Assembly (NCBI GenBank): GCA_947499955.1
Contig: CANMQI010000009.1
Location: 1-64,000 of the forward strand
DNA: 64,000 bases
Direction of reading: 5' to 3'
Source of the DNA: an uncultured Granulosicoccus sp.
GTDB taxonomy: Bacteria; Pseudomonadota; Gammaproteobacteria; Granulosicoccales; Granulosicoccaceae
The translations under genes and the position numbers were made by a program. Under the pieces are notes generated by a model. The model did not search any database and was not told where the DNA came from. It was given only the letters and a program-made list of their open reading frames with translations. Positions 1-10,921 of the stretch are shown here, piece after piece (the first letter of the stretch is position 1; every line of letters starts with the position of its first letter).

Positions 1-428
1 GAATTTGGAGAGGCACTTTGCTTATAGACGTTCACCCTGCCACCAACCACCGGCGATCCGTCAGGCAACGTGATCGTCCCACTCAATGTCCGTGACTCGG
101 ACAGCAAGGCTATGTTTCTGATCTCATCTGCTTGCAGAGCAATGCCCGAAATTGTCGCCTGTCCGTATGGACTTCCACTGGGTGGCGTGATTTCCAGGGA
201 GTAATTCCCGGGTTCCAAAGTGAAAACATATTCGCCGCTATCGTTACTCAGCTGACTGTCCTGAGCCTGCGATGAGGAGCTATTGAAGACACTGACCGAT
301 GCACTCTGCAGAGGGTCAGACCCACCGTAGACTGTGCCTGATAACGTCAAGGCACTCGCGTTTGATGAGAACAGACCGATGCAAAAGGCAACGGCAATAA
401 ACAGGGGAAATCGCACGTAACACTCCAT
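1..428 (-). CDS. Secreted protein with carboxypeptidase-regulatory-like repeats (3' part cut off by window edge)
   Basis: The frame is open from the ATG at 428 to the left edge, giving 142 residues of a longer protein. The first 26 or so residues form a typical signal peptide: MECYVR, a hydrophobic core rich in F, L, I, A and V, then a small-residue end at NASA. After this come two repeats with the beta-sandwich pattern of carboxypeptidase regulatory-like or CnaB-like domains: LSGTVYGG...SASVSVFN...GEYVFTLEPGNYSLEI, then LSGTITLPDGSPVVGGRVNVYK. Such domains are rigid spacers or adhesion modules in exported proteins. The function of the whole protein cannot be told because its C-terminal part is missing. 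The start is chosen because it directly precedes the signal peptide. It is transcribed away from the rest of the window and forms no operon with the next gene. Confidence 0.75.
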   Translation of the reverse strand, partial: MECYVRFPLFIAVAFCIGLFSSNASALTLSGTVYGGSDPLQSASVSVFNSSSSQAQDSQLSNDSGEYVFTLEPGNYSLEITPPSGSPYGQATISGIALQADEIRNIALLSESRTLSGTITLPDGSPVVGGRVNVYKQSASPN

Positions 429-965
429 TGCGCTCGCAGTAGTGCGGCATTCGACGGGGAAACCACAGTGGTTCCCTACATGCGGCATCGCAATATGAAT
501 GCCATTCACCAAGTCGATTTGCCCGTGTCGATACATGAGGGCAAAGGCGTTTCAAAAGGAGTTGCAACGTGGATTTTCGAGCAGCGCGATAGATCTGGTG
601 ATCCTGAAGTCAGATCATAGAAGCCATGGAATGGTCACAGGGGACATCTTGAAGCGCATGAACCGAGAATATGGAATAGCCAAAACCATCTGCCACAAAC
701 AGCGTAGTCAGGCACGTGTGATTGGCCAACACAAACCGTGGCAGTTACGGGAAGCTCAGTGTCGGTCTGTGGTGCTCTGAGTTGTATCTGCGTCGCCATG
801 AACCAAAAAATCTGACCTTGTGAATACCAAAACAGCCGACTAGCGGCTGTTCAATGTGTGTCGTTGATTCTGTCGTCAAGCAGACGGCAAGCCCATTGTA
901 TAGAGTCAGCGCTAGCCGCCTGCCGATGTATCGAAAGGCGTTCCAGCAAACAGCATGTATCACCC
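429..965. other. Gene-poor gap
   Basis: I see no convincing gene in these 537 bases. Short open frames on both strands have unnatural composition, with many Cys, His and Arg and no recognisable domain. The only structure I can support is the hairpin at 831-851. The part close to 429 should contain the promoter of the leftward secreted-protein gene, but I could not find clear -35 and -10 hexamers. Confidence 0.5.
831..851 (-). terminator. Probable intrinsic terminator after the cupin gene
   Basis: AACAGCCG (831-838) pairs perfectly with CGGCTGTT (844-851) around a 5-base loop. Read on the minus strand, the stem is followed by TTTTGG, a short U-tract. It lies about 115 bp downstream of the stop of the leftward acetyltransferase/cupin pair, so it probably ends that transcript. 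Confidence 0.5.
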
Positions 966-1817
966 CTATTTCTTCAACACTTTCTTTGCACGCACGGCTG
1001 CTCGAATCAGAAGGTCTTTCGAATTATCGGCAAGAGCACTCTCACCAAGCCCTTTGGGTTTCATCCCCATGCCTCTCAAGCGGCCGTTCAAGCTATGGAT
1101 ACGGACATTTTTCTGGGACTGATCGGATCGAAACGTGATACTGAACGATATGGATACTTCAGGGCCATTCTGTACCCAATGCGGGGCGTGAATGGGAACA
1201 TGAATGGCGTCACCGGGTTGCAACACAACAGAGTCTTCACGTGCCTTGAATTCATCCTTGTAGACAAGGTTCCGGTGCTTGTGCTCACCATAGTAGGTGT
1301 TTTCGATATGCTCTTCCGAAATGACTTCCCTATCCTTGGGGTCAAAGATATTCATGGTTTTCGACCCGCGCAACTGCAGCAGGAAGTTATGCTCGGGATC
1401 CATGTGGAAAGGCGTTACCGAATTGGGTGAAGACACAAAGATGAATCCCGCGCGTTGAGTTGCTCCTGTCACATGCTGGCTTGTCAGATCTTCAACTTCC
1501 TTCAGGCAATCGTGCAGCACTTTCCTGTATTCAGGTATCACTTGAATGTTCTTCAGTACCAGCCAGGATTTCTTTTCTGCAATCTGTTTTATGGTGTCTT
1601 CTGGCGACAACCCATTGCCCGGTGTTCTTGTTGGATCCTGAGTAATGCCGACATCACCCGAATTCCATTCCATTTGAGCTTCCGGCAAGGCCTTGGCCAG
1701 ATCAACCAGAGCCTCCACCGTGAACAATGGGTGGTCCAGCAAGCTGTGTTTTATGGTGAAGTGCTTGTGCGGAAATCCTGACTGGATTGATCCGTTTACA
1801 TCATTCAGATAATTCAT
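966..1817 (-). CDS. Cupin-like JmjC-type Fe(II)/2-oxoglutarate oxygenase
   Basis: This 283-residue cytosolic protein has the cupin_8/JmjC fold. The metal-binding HxD motif is seen as H138-M-D140 in TPFHMDPEHN, followed by an FLLQLRGSK strand that normally carries the 2-oxoglutarate-binding lysine or arginine. The distal histidine lies in PGDAIHVPIHAPHW (H206 or H213). Relatives hydroxylate protein side chains, tRNA or small molecules, and nothing here identifies the substrate. The ATG at 1817 overlaps the TGA of the upstream acetyltransferase gene by four bases, so the two are translationally coupled and probably act on the same target. The ~100 N-terminal residues before the core are not recognisable. 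An alternative reading as a non-catalytic cupin regulator is less likely because the metal triad looks complete. Confidence 0.75.
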   Translation of the reverse strand: MNYLNDVNGSIQSGFPHKHFTIKHSLLDHPLFTVEALVDLAKALPEAQMEWNSGDVGITQDPTRTPGNGLSPEDTIKQIAEKKSWLVLKNIQVIPEYRKVLHDCLKEVEDLTSQHVTGATQRAGFIFVSSPNSVTPFHMDPEHNFLLQLRGSKTMNIFDPKDREVISEEHIENTYYGEHKHRNLVYKDEFKAREDSVVLQPGDAIHVPIHAPHWVQNGPEVSISFSITFRSDQSQKNVRIHSLNGRLRGMGMKPKGLGESALADNSKDLLIRAAVRAKKVLKK

Positions 1818-2956
1818 CTCTTCTCACCCTTCAGTTTTCGATTCATCCCAATGCAATAATCCGTCAATTTGATTATCGATCCGCGATAGTCATTGCCCGG
1901 TGTGATATCGATATTCACGATATCCTTGCGCTCTTTCCAGATTCTATTGATCATGGGATGCTCAGCTGCAGCACAGGAATCCATCTGTAGAACGTCATCG
2001 TCCGCAAATGCCAGTTGAGTCGTTTCCAGTATCAACAAGGATCCTAGCGAGTATTGCTTGTATTCATAGTCAGTGGCGATTTTCACTGTGCAAGCGTAAG
2101 CCCTTGTCATGGATCTGAAAACAATCACACTCGCTATTGTTTCAGCATCCAGGGTCATGGTGACGATCTGTGCACCACCATTCGCCATGCCTTCAAGCAA
2201 ACAGGCTTCGAAGTAGCGTTGGTGCTCGATATCGCAAGCAATTGCAGTTCCCTCTTCCTGCTTCCACCCTTGATTCTCGAGCTTGAAGAATTCCTGTACG
2301 GCATTTTTCGCAACCGTCTCACTGGAATTCTCGTCAATCAGCAGCGTTTTCAGATCACCTTGCTCACTCAGTCTGTTCTTGTTGCGGCGAAGCTCCTTGC
2401 GTTTCTTCTTGTTGATGGTCGGCAGGAATACGTCAGCGTAATCACCGACGCTCGTGACCATGGCACGTGACACTGCGCGTGGATTCACCTTCGATTCAAC
2501 CCCTGGAATGGCCCCACTTGCAACCGTGGAAATTATCTCGCTCTCACCAGCCAGCCAGTACATCGATACGAATGAAGAGAGATCCTTGTGTCCATTGATG
2601 TAGTCAAGCATGCACTGCAATACATCAGCTGATCTGTTTCTGACAATAAGCGGCGTGCACAGAAAACAGTAATCGTGTCGCCAGATGCCAGTTCGAGCAA
2701 TGGGCAGGCCACGGTATTTCCTCTCTGCCACGATGGGTACCAGACCCAGCATTGTCTGGCAGCTGTCGTCCTCCCAGACAACCAGTACTTGCACGCCCTC
2801 GGAACCCAGGTGCCGAAGTGCCGGCAGTAAACACCAGGATTCGAAAAATGGATTGGGATTCGATGTGTTTCTTGCCAACTCATCCCATGAAAGCGCATGC
2901 CTCAGGATGTCTTCAGCACGATCAAATGATTCTGCGAAAATAGCCAATTGTGTCAA
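1814..2956 (-). CDS. GNAT-fold acyltransferase of the FemAB/CelD-like (Acetyltransf_6) class
   Basis: This 380-residue protein fits the double-GNAT family that includes CelD-like and FemAB-like transferases. It has an N-terminal part with NPFFESWCLLPAL and a strand LVVWEDD, a basic KKKRKELRRNKNRL segment near the middle, and a C-terminal GNAT-like half with ASVIVFR and the helix start YSLGSLLILE. Members transfer acyl or aminoacyl groups to polysaccharides, peptidoglycan precursors or peptides. It is the first gene of a two-gene operon, since its TGA overlaps the ATG of the oxygenase gene (ATGA). A secretion signal is absent, so it works in the cytosol or at the inner membrane surface. Neither substrate nor donor can be read from the sequence. 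The family call is firm, the biochemical role open. Confidence 0.75.
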   Translation of the reverse strand: MTQLAIFAESFDRAEDILRHALSWDELARNTSNPNPFFESWCLLPALRHLGSEGVQVLVVWEDDSCQTMLGLVPIVAERKYRGLPIARTGIWRHDYCFLCTPLIVRNRSADVLQCMLDYINGHKDLSSFVSMYWLAGESEIISTVASGAIPGVESKVNPRAVSRAMVTSVGDYADVFLPTINKKKRKELRRNKNRLSEQGDLKTLLIDENSSETVAKNAVQEFFKLENQGWKQEEGTAIACDIEHQRYFEACLLEGMANGGAQIVTMTLDAETIASVIVFRSMTRAYACTVKIATDYEYKQYSLGSLLILETTQLAFADDDVLQMDSCAAAEHPMINRIWKERKDIVNIDITPGNDYRGSIIKLTDYCIGMNRKLKGEKR

Positions 2957-3641
2957 GTCTTCTTATTGTTGGTTGAGCTCCCAAATGGCACATCGGTTAT
3001 CTCCGTCAGGGGGTGGAGCCGCGAGAACGTTACATTGCTTCTTTCGTTGGATGATATAGGGCGATTGCATGGTTCGGCAACATTTCATACCGAAACCCCT
3101 ACTTTGCTGCCAGGCAGGTTGCTGAATGCGAACAATTCCCTGTTCAGGCTATTGCACGTCATCACAAGCAGTCTCGTGGTTACCACTTCGACCCGGATTC
3201 CACAAGATGTGGCTTCCAGCCAAGGTCTCCTCATGACAGAAGGCGGGGACTATCCTATCAAGAATGAGGGGGTCGATTTACGCGACTACCCGACAGAACC
3301 AAGCCCTCAGAATGAATGGACATCGTATAGGGACTTTGTCCATTTCTCCAAAGCGCTTGACGCCCTGAAGAAAAACTAAGGTATGCCCACGCCATGACAA
3401 GCGAGAGCGTCGATGGCGTCATCTATTGCAGTCCAAGCGAGGAGCAGCGTATTGGAATCAGAACGATATCTGATGGACCGGTGGCCAGCGTTCATCACGG
3501 TTGCAGTATTCATTGCCAACCGAGTCTGGCGCAGTCGCTTATTGCTGGAACGCATCGACATGCTAAGGTATCGGCGCGCTGAAAATCCCATAGAACAAGC
3601 GCGTGATATCTTTCAACACATTTTTAACAAGGAAAAAGAAT
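2957..3641. other. Gene-poor gap, possibly with small or decayed genes
   Basis: These 685 bases separate the divergent acyltransferase gene and the secreted-protein gene. One short frame at 3233-3379 looks protein-like and is listed separately. Another frame from 3413 gives about 70 residues of helix-like composition (WPAFITVAVFIANRVW...) but runs out of phase into the next gene, so I do not call it. No clear promoter, repeat or RNA gene is visible. The region may hold remnants of a lost gene. Confidence 0.4.
3233..3379 (+). CDS. Possible 48-residue small protein
   Basis: The frame from the ATG at 3233 gives MTEGGDYPIKNEGVDLRDYP and then EPSPQNEWTSYRDFVHFSKA, ending in LDALKKN. It is hydrophilic with normal amino-acid use, unlike the random frames around it. 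An AAGG lies about 9 bases before the ATG. The frame is open further upstream to 2948, but that part looks random. I recognise no family. It could also be the tail of a decayed gene. Confidence 0.25.
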   Translation: MTEGGDYPIKNEGVDLRDYPTEPSPQNEWTSYRDFVHFSKALDALKKN

Positions 3642-4364
3642 ATGTGGTTTACAAATTCATTACTCACGCGAGGAAGGAACCGTTTATCGATGTACCTACT
3701 CGCTCCACTGATGTTCGCCGGGTCTATGGCCACCAGCAGTCCAGCTGAAGCCCAAGCGCAGAGCGGCACCCTTACGTGCAGCGTTCAAAACTCGGTCGAA
3801 CAGGCAAGATGGGGGGATCTCAACATTGTCGACGGACGGGTAACAACCACTCGATGTCGCGACACGGGGAACAACGATCTTGCCAATGCCGCCTATGTTC
3901 GACGAGTCAACACGAGAGGTGATACCGTCTGCCTGAACAACAGACGCCCCGCCATGCCCCGCGATTTTGCCGTTACCAGCATGTGGTACGACAGCCGATG
4001 CGGTATTGAGCCGTTTCGACGTCCGAATACTGGAACCATATACAAAGCCTATGAGGGCATGTGGGCGTGCCCTTCGCAGTTTGGCCGCAACAGCAGGTTC
4101 CCCCTCCCTACTGGCTACGGTTTTTTCGACTCCACAAACCGCCCTGCCTGCCCCGGTGGGATTGCTAAACAGTTGCGGAGAATCGACACTGGGGACGTCG
4201 GAATCAACCTTGGAGGTGGCAGTGACTGGTGGCAAATACAGAATGCTCAGACGTACAAAGAAGTGTATCAGGGTCGTGGCAAGTTTGTCGTACTACCCAA
4301 AGGCACCTACAACGTTATTAATCTGACGACAGGGAAACGCCGCAACGGGGTTGTTGTGAGGTAG
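3642..4364 (+). CDS. Orphan exported cysteine-rich protein
   Basis: The 240-residue product has an N-terminal signal peptide: basic NSLLTRGRNRL, hydrophobic MYLLAPLMFAGSMA, and likely cleavage near SPAEA/QAQ. The mature part of about 200 residues contains six cysteines (in LTCSV, TRCRD, TVCLN, SRCGI, WACPS and PACPG), consistent with three disulfides in the periplasm or outside the cell. It is rich in Arg, Asn and Gly and ends in a basic KRRNGVVVR. I recognise no family or catalytic motif. The start at 3642 is chosen because AAGGA (3629-3633) is well placed before it; an in-frame upstream ATG at 3603 lacks such a site and would delay the signal peptide. It stands alone and converges on radC. 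Confidence 0.65.
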   Translation: MWFTNSLLTRGRNRLSMYLLAPLMFAGSMATSSPAEAQAQSGTLTCSVQNSVEQARWGDLNIVDGRVTTTRCRDTGNNDLANAAYVRRVNTRGDTVCLNNRRPAMPRDFAVTSMWYDSRCGIEPFRRPNTGTIYKAYEGMWACPSQFGRNSRFPLPTGYGFFDSTNRPACPGGIAKQLRRIDTGDVGINLGGGSDWWQIQNAQTYKEVYQGRGKFVVLPKGTYNVINLTTGKRRNGVVVR

Positions 4365-4377
4365 GTTTTCATCTGTT

Positions 4378-4401
4378 GGCGCACGACGGTATGTGTGCGC
4401 C
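4378..4401. terminator. Possible terminator between convergent genes
   Basis: GGCGCAC (4378-4384) pairs with GTGCGCC (4395-4401) around a 10-base loop. It lies between the stops of the rightward secreted-protein gene and leftward radC, where a bidirectional terminator is expected. No strong T-run follows on either strand, so the call is weak. Confidence 0.35.
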
Positions 4402-4435
4402 GATCTGTTAGCCCTGTCATCGGCCAGTACAGATC

Positions 4436-5110
4436 CTACATCAACCCCCGCTCCGCCAACGATGTCTGCACGCCCTGCCCGATGATCAGATGATCAAGAA
4501 CCCGCACATCGATCAAGGCCAATGCGTCCACCAGCTTGCGAGTCAATCGCACATCGGTATCGGAGGGTTCGGCAACGCCTGAAGGATGATTGTGCGCAAA
4601 GATCACCGCGGCGGCATTGCTCGACAGACAACGCTTGACCACTTCCCGCGGATAGACAGCCGCACTGTCTATGGTGCCCCGAAACAGCTCCCGGTATTCA
4701 ATGACCCGGTGCCGGTTATCGAGGAACAGACCCGCAAACACTTCATGACCCAGACCGGTCAGGTGCAGCGACAGATACTGGCGAACATGCTCCGGGGAGC
4801 TGAGGACATCGCCCTGCATGGTGGTCTCGAACACATGCCGCCGACTGATTTCCAATGCCGCCTGCAGCACACTGTAGCGAGCATCCCCCAGCCCTCGGGT
4901 CTGGCAGAAGCAGCGCCGCTCAGCCATGAGTAGCGCACTGAGTCCGCCGAAGTTCTGCAGTGCATCGCGGGCCACTTGTACCGCGGAGTTCCCGGCAGTG
5001 CCTGTCTGAATGAAAATAGCCAGTAGTTCGGCATCGCTCAGAGAGCCGACACCGTGGTGCAGCAGTTTTTCGCGCGGCCGCTCGGTTTGCGGCCAGTCCC
5101 TTATCGCCAT
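4436..5110 (-). CDS. radC: RadC family JAB/MPN domain protein
   Basis: This is a 224-residue RadC-family protein of normal length. A helix-hairpin-helix-like N-terminus ([10 protein letters not shown], then RGLGDARY at about 72-79) precedes a JAB1/MPN metalloprotease-like domain. The domain carries the zinc-binding HNHPSG at 173-178 and the following aspartates D184 and D186 in EPSDTD. The family was once linked to DNA repair, but the biochemical role remains unclear. The start at 5110 gives the family-typical [16 protein letters not shown]; a longer in-frame start at 5266 would overlap the divergent coaBC gene and adds non-homologous residues. The head-to-head arrangement with coaBC is the classical gammaproteobacterial one. 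Confidence 0.93.
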   Translation of the reverse strand: MAIRDWPQTERPREKLLHHGVGSLSDAELLAIFIQTGTAGNSAVQVARDALQNFGGLSALLMAERRCFCQTRGLGDARYSVLQAALEISRRHVFETTMQGDVLSSPEHVRQYLSLHLTGLGHEVFAGLFLDNRHRVIEYRELFRGTIDSAAVYPREVVKRCLSSNAAAVIFAHNHPSGVAEPSDTDVRLTRKLVDALALIDVRVLDHLIIGQGVQTSLAERGLM

Positions 5111-5256
5111 GATCAGCATCCTTGTGATCGTTGAATTGTCGGTGCAGTAGATCACAAGCCGAGCAACAGAACCATTGCCCCGCTCAGCTGATATCTTGTT
5201 CTGTGAAGCCTGCCACACACATCGACAGTGCAAACAAACTGATACCATTGCCACCC

Positions 5257-6555
5257 ATGTCAGCACTCAGCAACAAGAAGATACTCCTCGGTGTCACCGG
5301 AGGAATCGCCGCCTACAAGAGCGCCATTCTGGCTCGTCGTCTGATTGACGAAGGCGCCACCGTGCGTGTGGTCATGACGCAGGGGGCTCAGGCCTTCATT
5401 CAGCCGTTGACCTTTCAGGCTCTGACCGGTAATCCGGTGCATACAGACCTGCTGGATCCGGCCGCCGAGGCAGCCATGGGGCATATCGAACTGGCTCGTT
5501 GGCCGGATGCCATCCTGATTGCCCCTGCCAGCGCCAATACATTGGCACGTCTGACACACGGGCTGGCTGATGATCTGTTGAGCACCCTGTGTCTGGCGAC
5601 CGATGTGCCTGTACATGTCGCACCCGCCATGAATCGCCTGATGTGGCTCAATGCGGCCACCCAGGCCAACTGCCAGACGCTGGCTTCACGCGGTGTCCGC
5701 TTCTTCGGCCCCGGCGACGGTTTGCAGGCCTGTGGCGAGACAGGGTCAGGCCGCATGCTGGAACCCGAGGATATTCGTGACCTCCTGATCGCGGCGATGC
5801 AGGACTCCGCCTCGGCCAGCCAGACACAGCCCGGATTGACGACCCTGCCCGAGACAAGCACCGCCGCAGTTGTCCCCCCTCGGGAATCACTCGCAGGCAA
5901 ACACATCCTGATTACCGCCGGTCCGACCCGCGAAGCCATCGATCCGGTGCGCTACATCAGCAACCACAGCTCCGGCAAGATGGGCTTTGCTCTGGCCGAG
6001 GCTGCCCGCCTGGCAGGCGCCAAGGTGACGCTGGTGGCAGGCCCGGTCAATCTGCAGTCCGATCCTGCCATCAGGCGCATCGATGTGGTATCAGCCGATG
6101 ACATGCTCAAGGCCGTCATGACTGCGGTGGATGGTGCCGATGTGTTCATCTCAGTGGCCGCTGTCTCCGATTATCGACTGGAACAGGTCATGGGGCAGAA
6201 GATCAAGAAAAGCGCCGAACAGATGAGCCTGTCACTCGTGCGCAATCCCGACATCCTGCACAGTGTCTCCGCGCTGCCCAATCGTCCCTTCGTCGTCGGC
6301 TTTGCGGCTGAGACAGAACAAGTGGAGGCCCATGCCCGCGGCAAGATGGACAGAAAGGCGCTGGACATGATTGCTGCCAACCATGTCGGACAGGCTGACA
6401 ACCCCGTTTTCGGCACCGACACCAATGCCCTGGATGTCTACTGGCCAGCCGACAATGGCCATGCGCACATTCCTTCCGCCGACAAGCAGGCTGTTGCTCG
6501 CTCGTTGCTGGACATCATTTCCCGCCAACTGCAGGCACATCAGAGCGTTCAATGA
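5257..6555 (+). CDS. coaBC: Bifunctional phosphopantothenoylcysteine decarboxylase / phosphopantothenate-cysteine ligase
   Basis: This 432-residue enzyme carries out two consecutive steps of coenzyme A synthesis in the cytosol: joining 4'-phosphopantothenate to cysteine with CTP, and decarboxylating the product with FMN. The CoaC half (about 1-190) has the FMN-binding [10 protein letters not shown], the active-site His76 in [10 protein letters not shown], the PAMNRLMW substrate loop and [10 protein letters not shown] with Cys159. The CoaB half (about 213-432) begins [20 protein letters not shown] and keeps [13 protein letters not shown] and RNPDIL. The ATG at 5257 is used because [16 protein letters not shown] matches the family start; open frame upstream to 5131 is not homologous. 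The stop overlaps the dut start by four bases. Confidence 0.96.
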   Translation: MSALSNKKILLGVTGGIAAYKSAILARRLIDEGATVRVVMTQGAQAFIQPLTFQALTGNPVHTDLLDPAAEAAMGHIELARWPDAILIAPASANTLARLTHGLADDLLSTLCLATDVPVHVAPAMNRLMWLNAATQANCQTLASRGVRFFGPGDGLQACGETGSGRMLEPEDIRDLLIAAMQDSASASQTQPGLTTLPETSTAAVVPPRESLAGKHILITAGPTREAIDPVRYISNHSSGKMGFALAEAARLAGAKVTLVAGPVNLQSDPAIRRIDVVSADDMLKAVMTAVDGADVFISVAAVSDYRLEQVMGQKIKKSAEQMSLSLVRNPDILHSVSALPNRPFVVGFAAETEQVEAHARGKMDRKALDMIAANHVGQADNPVFGTDTNALDVYWPADNGHAHIPSADKQAVARSLLDIISRQLQAHQSVQ

Positions 6556-7007
6556 ACAGTGTTGACTACACCATCGTCGATCCCCGCATCGGTGACACCA
6601 TTGCACTACCCGAATACGCCAGTGCGGGTTCCGCAGGCCTGGATCTGCGTGCCTGTGTCGAACAGACGCTGACACTGCAACCCGGGGCGACCGAACTGCT
6701 GCCAACAGGGCTGTGCATTCATATTGCCGACCCCGGCTATGCAGGCCTGATTCTGCCTCGCTCTGGCCTGGGTCACAAGCACGGCATCGTGCTCGGCAAC
6801 CTGGTCGGTCTCATCGATTCCGATTATCAGGGACAGCTGTTCGTCTCCTGCTGGAATCGCAGCAGCGAAGCCTTCGATATCGAGGTGGGCACACGTATTG
6901 CTCAACTGGTGATCGTGCCGGTTGCACAGGTCAGCTTCAACCGGGTCGAGAGTTTCGACGCCAGCTCGCGCGGCGACGGTGGCTTTGGTTCCACCGGCAA
7001 GCAATAA
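6552..7007 (+). CDS. dut: Deoxyuridine 5'-triphosphate nucleotidohydrolase (dUTPase)
   Basis: This homotrimeric cytosolic enzyme hydrolyses dUTP to dUMP and pyrophosphate, keeping uracil out of DNA and supplying dUMP for thymidylate. All five dUTPase motifs are present in 151 residues: AGLDLRA (28-34), [11 protein letters not shown] (68-78), GLIDSDYQG with the catalytic aspartate (86-94), RIAQLVIVP, and the C-terminal GDGGFGSTG (141-149) that closes over the active site. The start codon overlaps the coaBC stop (ATGA), so the two are co-translated. Length and motifs are entirely standard. Confidence 0.97.
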   Translation: MNSVDYTIVDPRIGDTIALPEYASAGSAGLDLRACVEQTLTLQPGATELLPTGLCIHIADPGYAGLILPRSGLGHKHGIVLGNLVGLIDSDYQGQLFVSCWNRSSEAFDIEVGTRIAQLVIVPVAQVSFNRVESFDASSRGDGGFGSTGKQ

Positions 7008-7087
7008 ACGTTGATAACAATGACGTCGCTGTGCGATACAGTGACTACTGCAGTGACGCTGAAACAGGCCCTCAAGGAAACTGAATC

Positions 7088-9404
<2,317 letters not shown>

Positions 9405-9434
9405 GCCTCAGAACCTCAACGCGAATTTTCGTGT

Positions 9435-9464
9435 CCCATTGATCATTTCAGGGTGATCAATGGG
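9435..9464 (+). terminator. Stem-loop after argB
   Basis: CCCATTGATCA (9435-9445) is perfectly repeated in inverted form as TGATCAATGGG (9454-9464) with an 8-base loop. It begins 30 bp after the argB stop and probably ends the coaBC-dut-algC-argB transcript, although no strong T-run follows. The remaining bases up to 9708 carry no visible gene and should contain the promoter of the next gene. Confidence 0.5.
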
Positions 9465-9708
9465 AATGTCACCCCCGCGCAGGCTGGCAATCCCATGAGG
9501 AATACTGGGCGGATACTGCAGATGTCGGCGACAAACTGTGGGCTACTTCCCGGGTAATTCGGTCAGTTTGTAAATTCGCGCTACTCGTCCGACAGGCAGA
9601 GGCTGTCCATACCGGAATTTCACGTTACATACAGCTCAGCCAGAACGATCAAGAAAGCACCGTCAGGGTCGATGTATCAGGAACTGTGGTAACTCTGGGT
9701 AGGCCGAC

Positions 9709-10908
9709 GTGAAATCAATCTTCAAGCCAGCTGTCGCAAGGCTCGTCATCGCAACGAGCTTCCTGTATGCATCAACGCTGCTTGCAGAAGCACCCGGGGT
9801 GTATCCGGATCGAATCGTCGTAGGCCAGTCAGCCGCTTTCGAAGGGCCCGCCATGGCCTTGGGACTGGGAATGCGACAAGGGCTGCAGGCCGCCTTTACC
9901 GAAGTCAATGAACACGGCGGCGTACACGGGCGCCGCATCGAACTTCTGACCCTCAATGACGGTTACGAACCAGATCGGGCCATTGCCAATACCCGGCAAT
10001 TGATCGAAGAGGACAAGGTATTCGCCCTGATCGGTGCGGTCGGCACTCCGACCTCCAAGGCCGCACAGCCGCTGGCAAAGGCCGCTGATGTCCCCTTTAT
10101 CGGCCCCTTTACCGGCGCAGGCTTTCTGCGTGATCCTCAAAACACCCATGTCGTCAATGTACGCGGCACTTATGATCAGGAAACCGAAGCCTGGATCAAG
10201 CACCTGACAGAAGATCTGGACAGCAAGCGCATAGCCATCCTCTATCAGGATGATTCATTCGGACGGGTGGGACTGTCCGGGGTGCTGAAGGCTCTGGAAA
10301 AACGCAATCTCTCTCTGGTTGCCGAAGGCACCTATGCCAGAAACAGTGTTGCCGTGAAAACCGCACTGCTCAAGATTCGCAAGGCCAAACCCGATGCGGT
10401 CGTCATGGTCGGCTCGTACAAGCCCATTGCGGCATTCGTGAAACTGGCCCGCAAGATTCGTCTGAACCCACATTTCGTGACCATATCCTTTGTCGGCAGC
10501 AAGGCTCTGGCCGCTGAACTGGGCAGTGCGGGCGAAGGCGTCGTCGTAACACAAGTCGTACCCTTTCATGAAGACTCCTCGGTGGAGCTGGTCAATCAGT
10601 ATCATGTGGCGTTGAACAGGATGGATGTCAGTGCTGAATCCGGTTTCGTATCACTGGAAGGCTATCTGGTCGGCAGGCTGCTGATCGAGGCCCTGGAGAG
10701 ACTCGGCCCCTCGGTGAGCCGTGAAGCCCTGATAGCGGAGTTCCAGCAGGCCCCTGTCAGTCTGAACATCGGCGGTGTGACACTGAGTTACGGCCCCGGA
10801 GACAACCAGGGTATGGATCAGGTGTATCTGTCTGTCTTGCAGAAAGACGGTACTTTTCGATATGTCGATCGCCTGGATCAGGCAATAAGTACTGCAGAGC
10901 TTCCCTAG
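9709..10908 (+). CDS. Periplasmic solute-binding protein, branched-chain amino-acid (Peripla_BP_6) type
   Basis: This 399-residue protein has a signal peptide ([20 protein letters not shown], cleaved near LLAEA) and a type I periplasmic-binding fold. Family features are the opening strand [14 protein letters not shown], the segment [43 protein letters not shown] and the second-lobe strand [13 protein letters not shown]. Such proteins bind amino acids, amides or aromatic acids in the periplasm. No permease or ATPase gene is nearby. Instead the next gene, 13 bp downstream, is a chemoreceptor. I infer that the protein delivers its ligand to that receptor rather than to a transporter. The start is a GTG; no better ATG precedes the signal peptide. 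The ligand is unknown. Confidence 0.85.
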   Translation: MKSIFKPAVARLVIATSFLYASTLLAEAPGVYPDRIVVGQSAAFEGPAMALGLGMRQGLQAAFTEVNEHGGVHGRRIELLTLNDGYEPDRAIANTRQLIEEDKVFALIGAVGTPTSKAAQPLAKAADVPFIGPFTGAGFLRDPQNTHVVNVRGTYDQETEAWIKHLTEDLDSKRIAILYQDDSFGRVGLSGVLKALEKRNLSLVAEGTYARNSVAVKTALLKIRKAKPDAVVMVGSYKPIAAFVKLARKIRLNPHFVTISFVGSKALAAELGSAGEGVVVTQVVPFHEDSSVELVNQYHVALNRMDVSAESGFVSLEGYLVGRLLIEALERLGPSVSREALIAEFQQAPVSLNIGGVTLSYGPGDNQGMDQVYLSVLQKDGTFRYVDRLDQAISTAELP

Positions 10909-10921
10909 GCACCATTCAGCC

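Noticed and set aside
499-780. Short plus-strand frame in the first gap
   Set aside because: No domain, odd composition and no ribosome site; considered noise.
3413-3748. Plus-strand frame with a helix-like stretch before the secreted protein gene
   Set aside because: The second half overlaps the better supported secreted protein out of frame, and no family is recognised; at most a gene remnant.
5131-5256. Longer N-terminus for CoaBC
   Set aside because: The extra residues have no similarity to the family and would overlap the radC promoter and start region.
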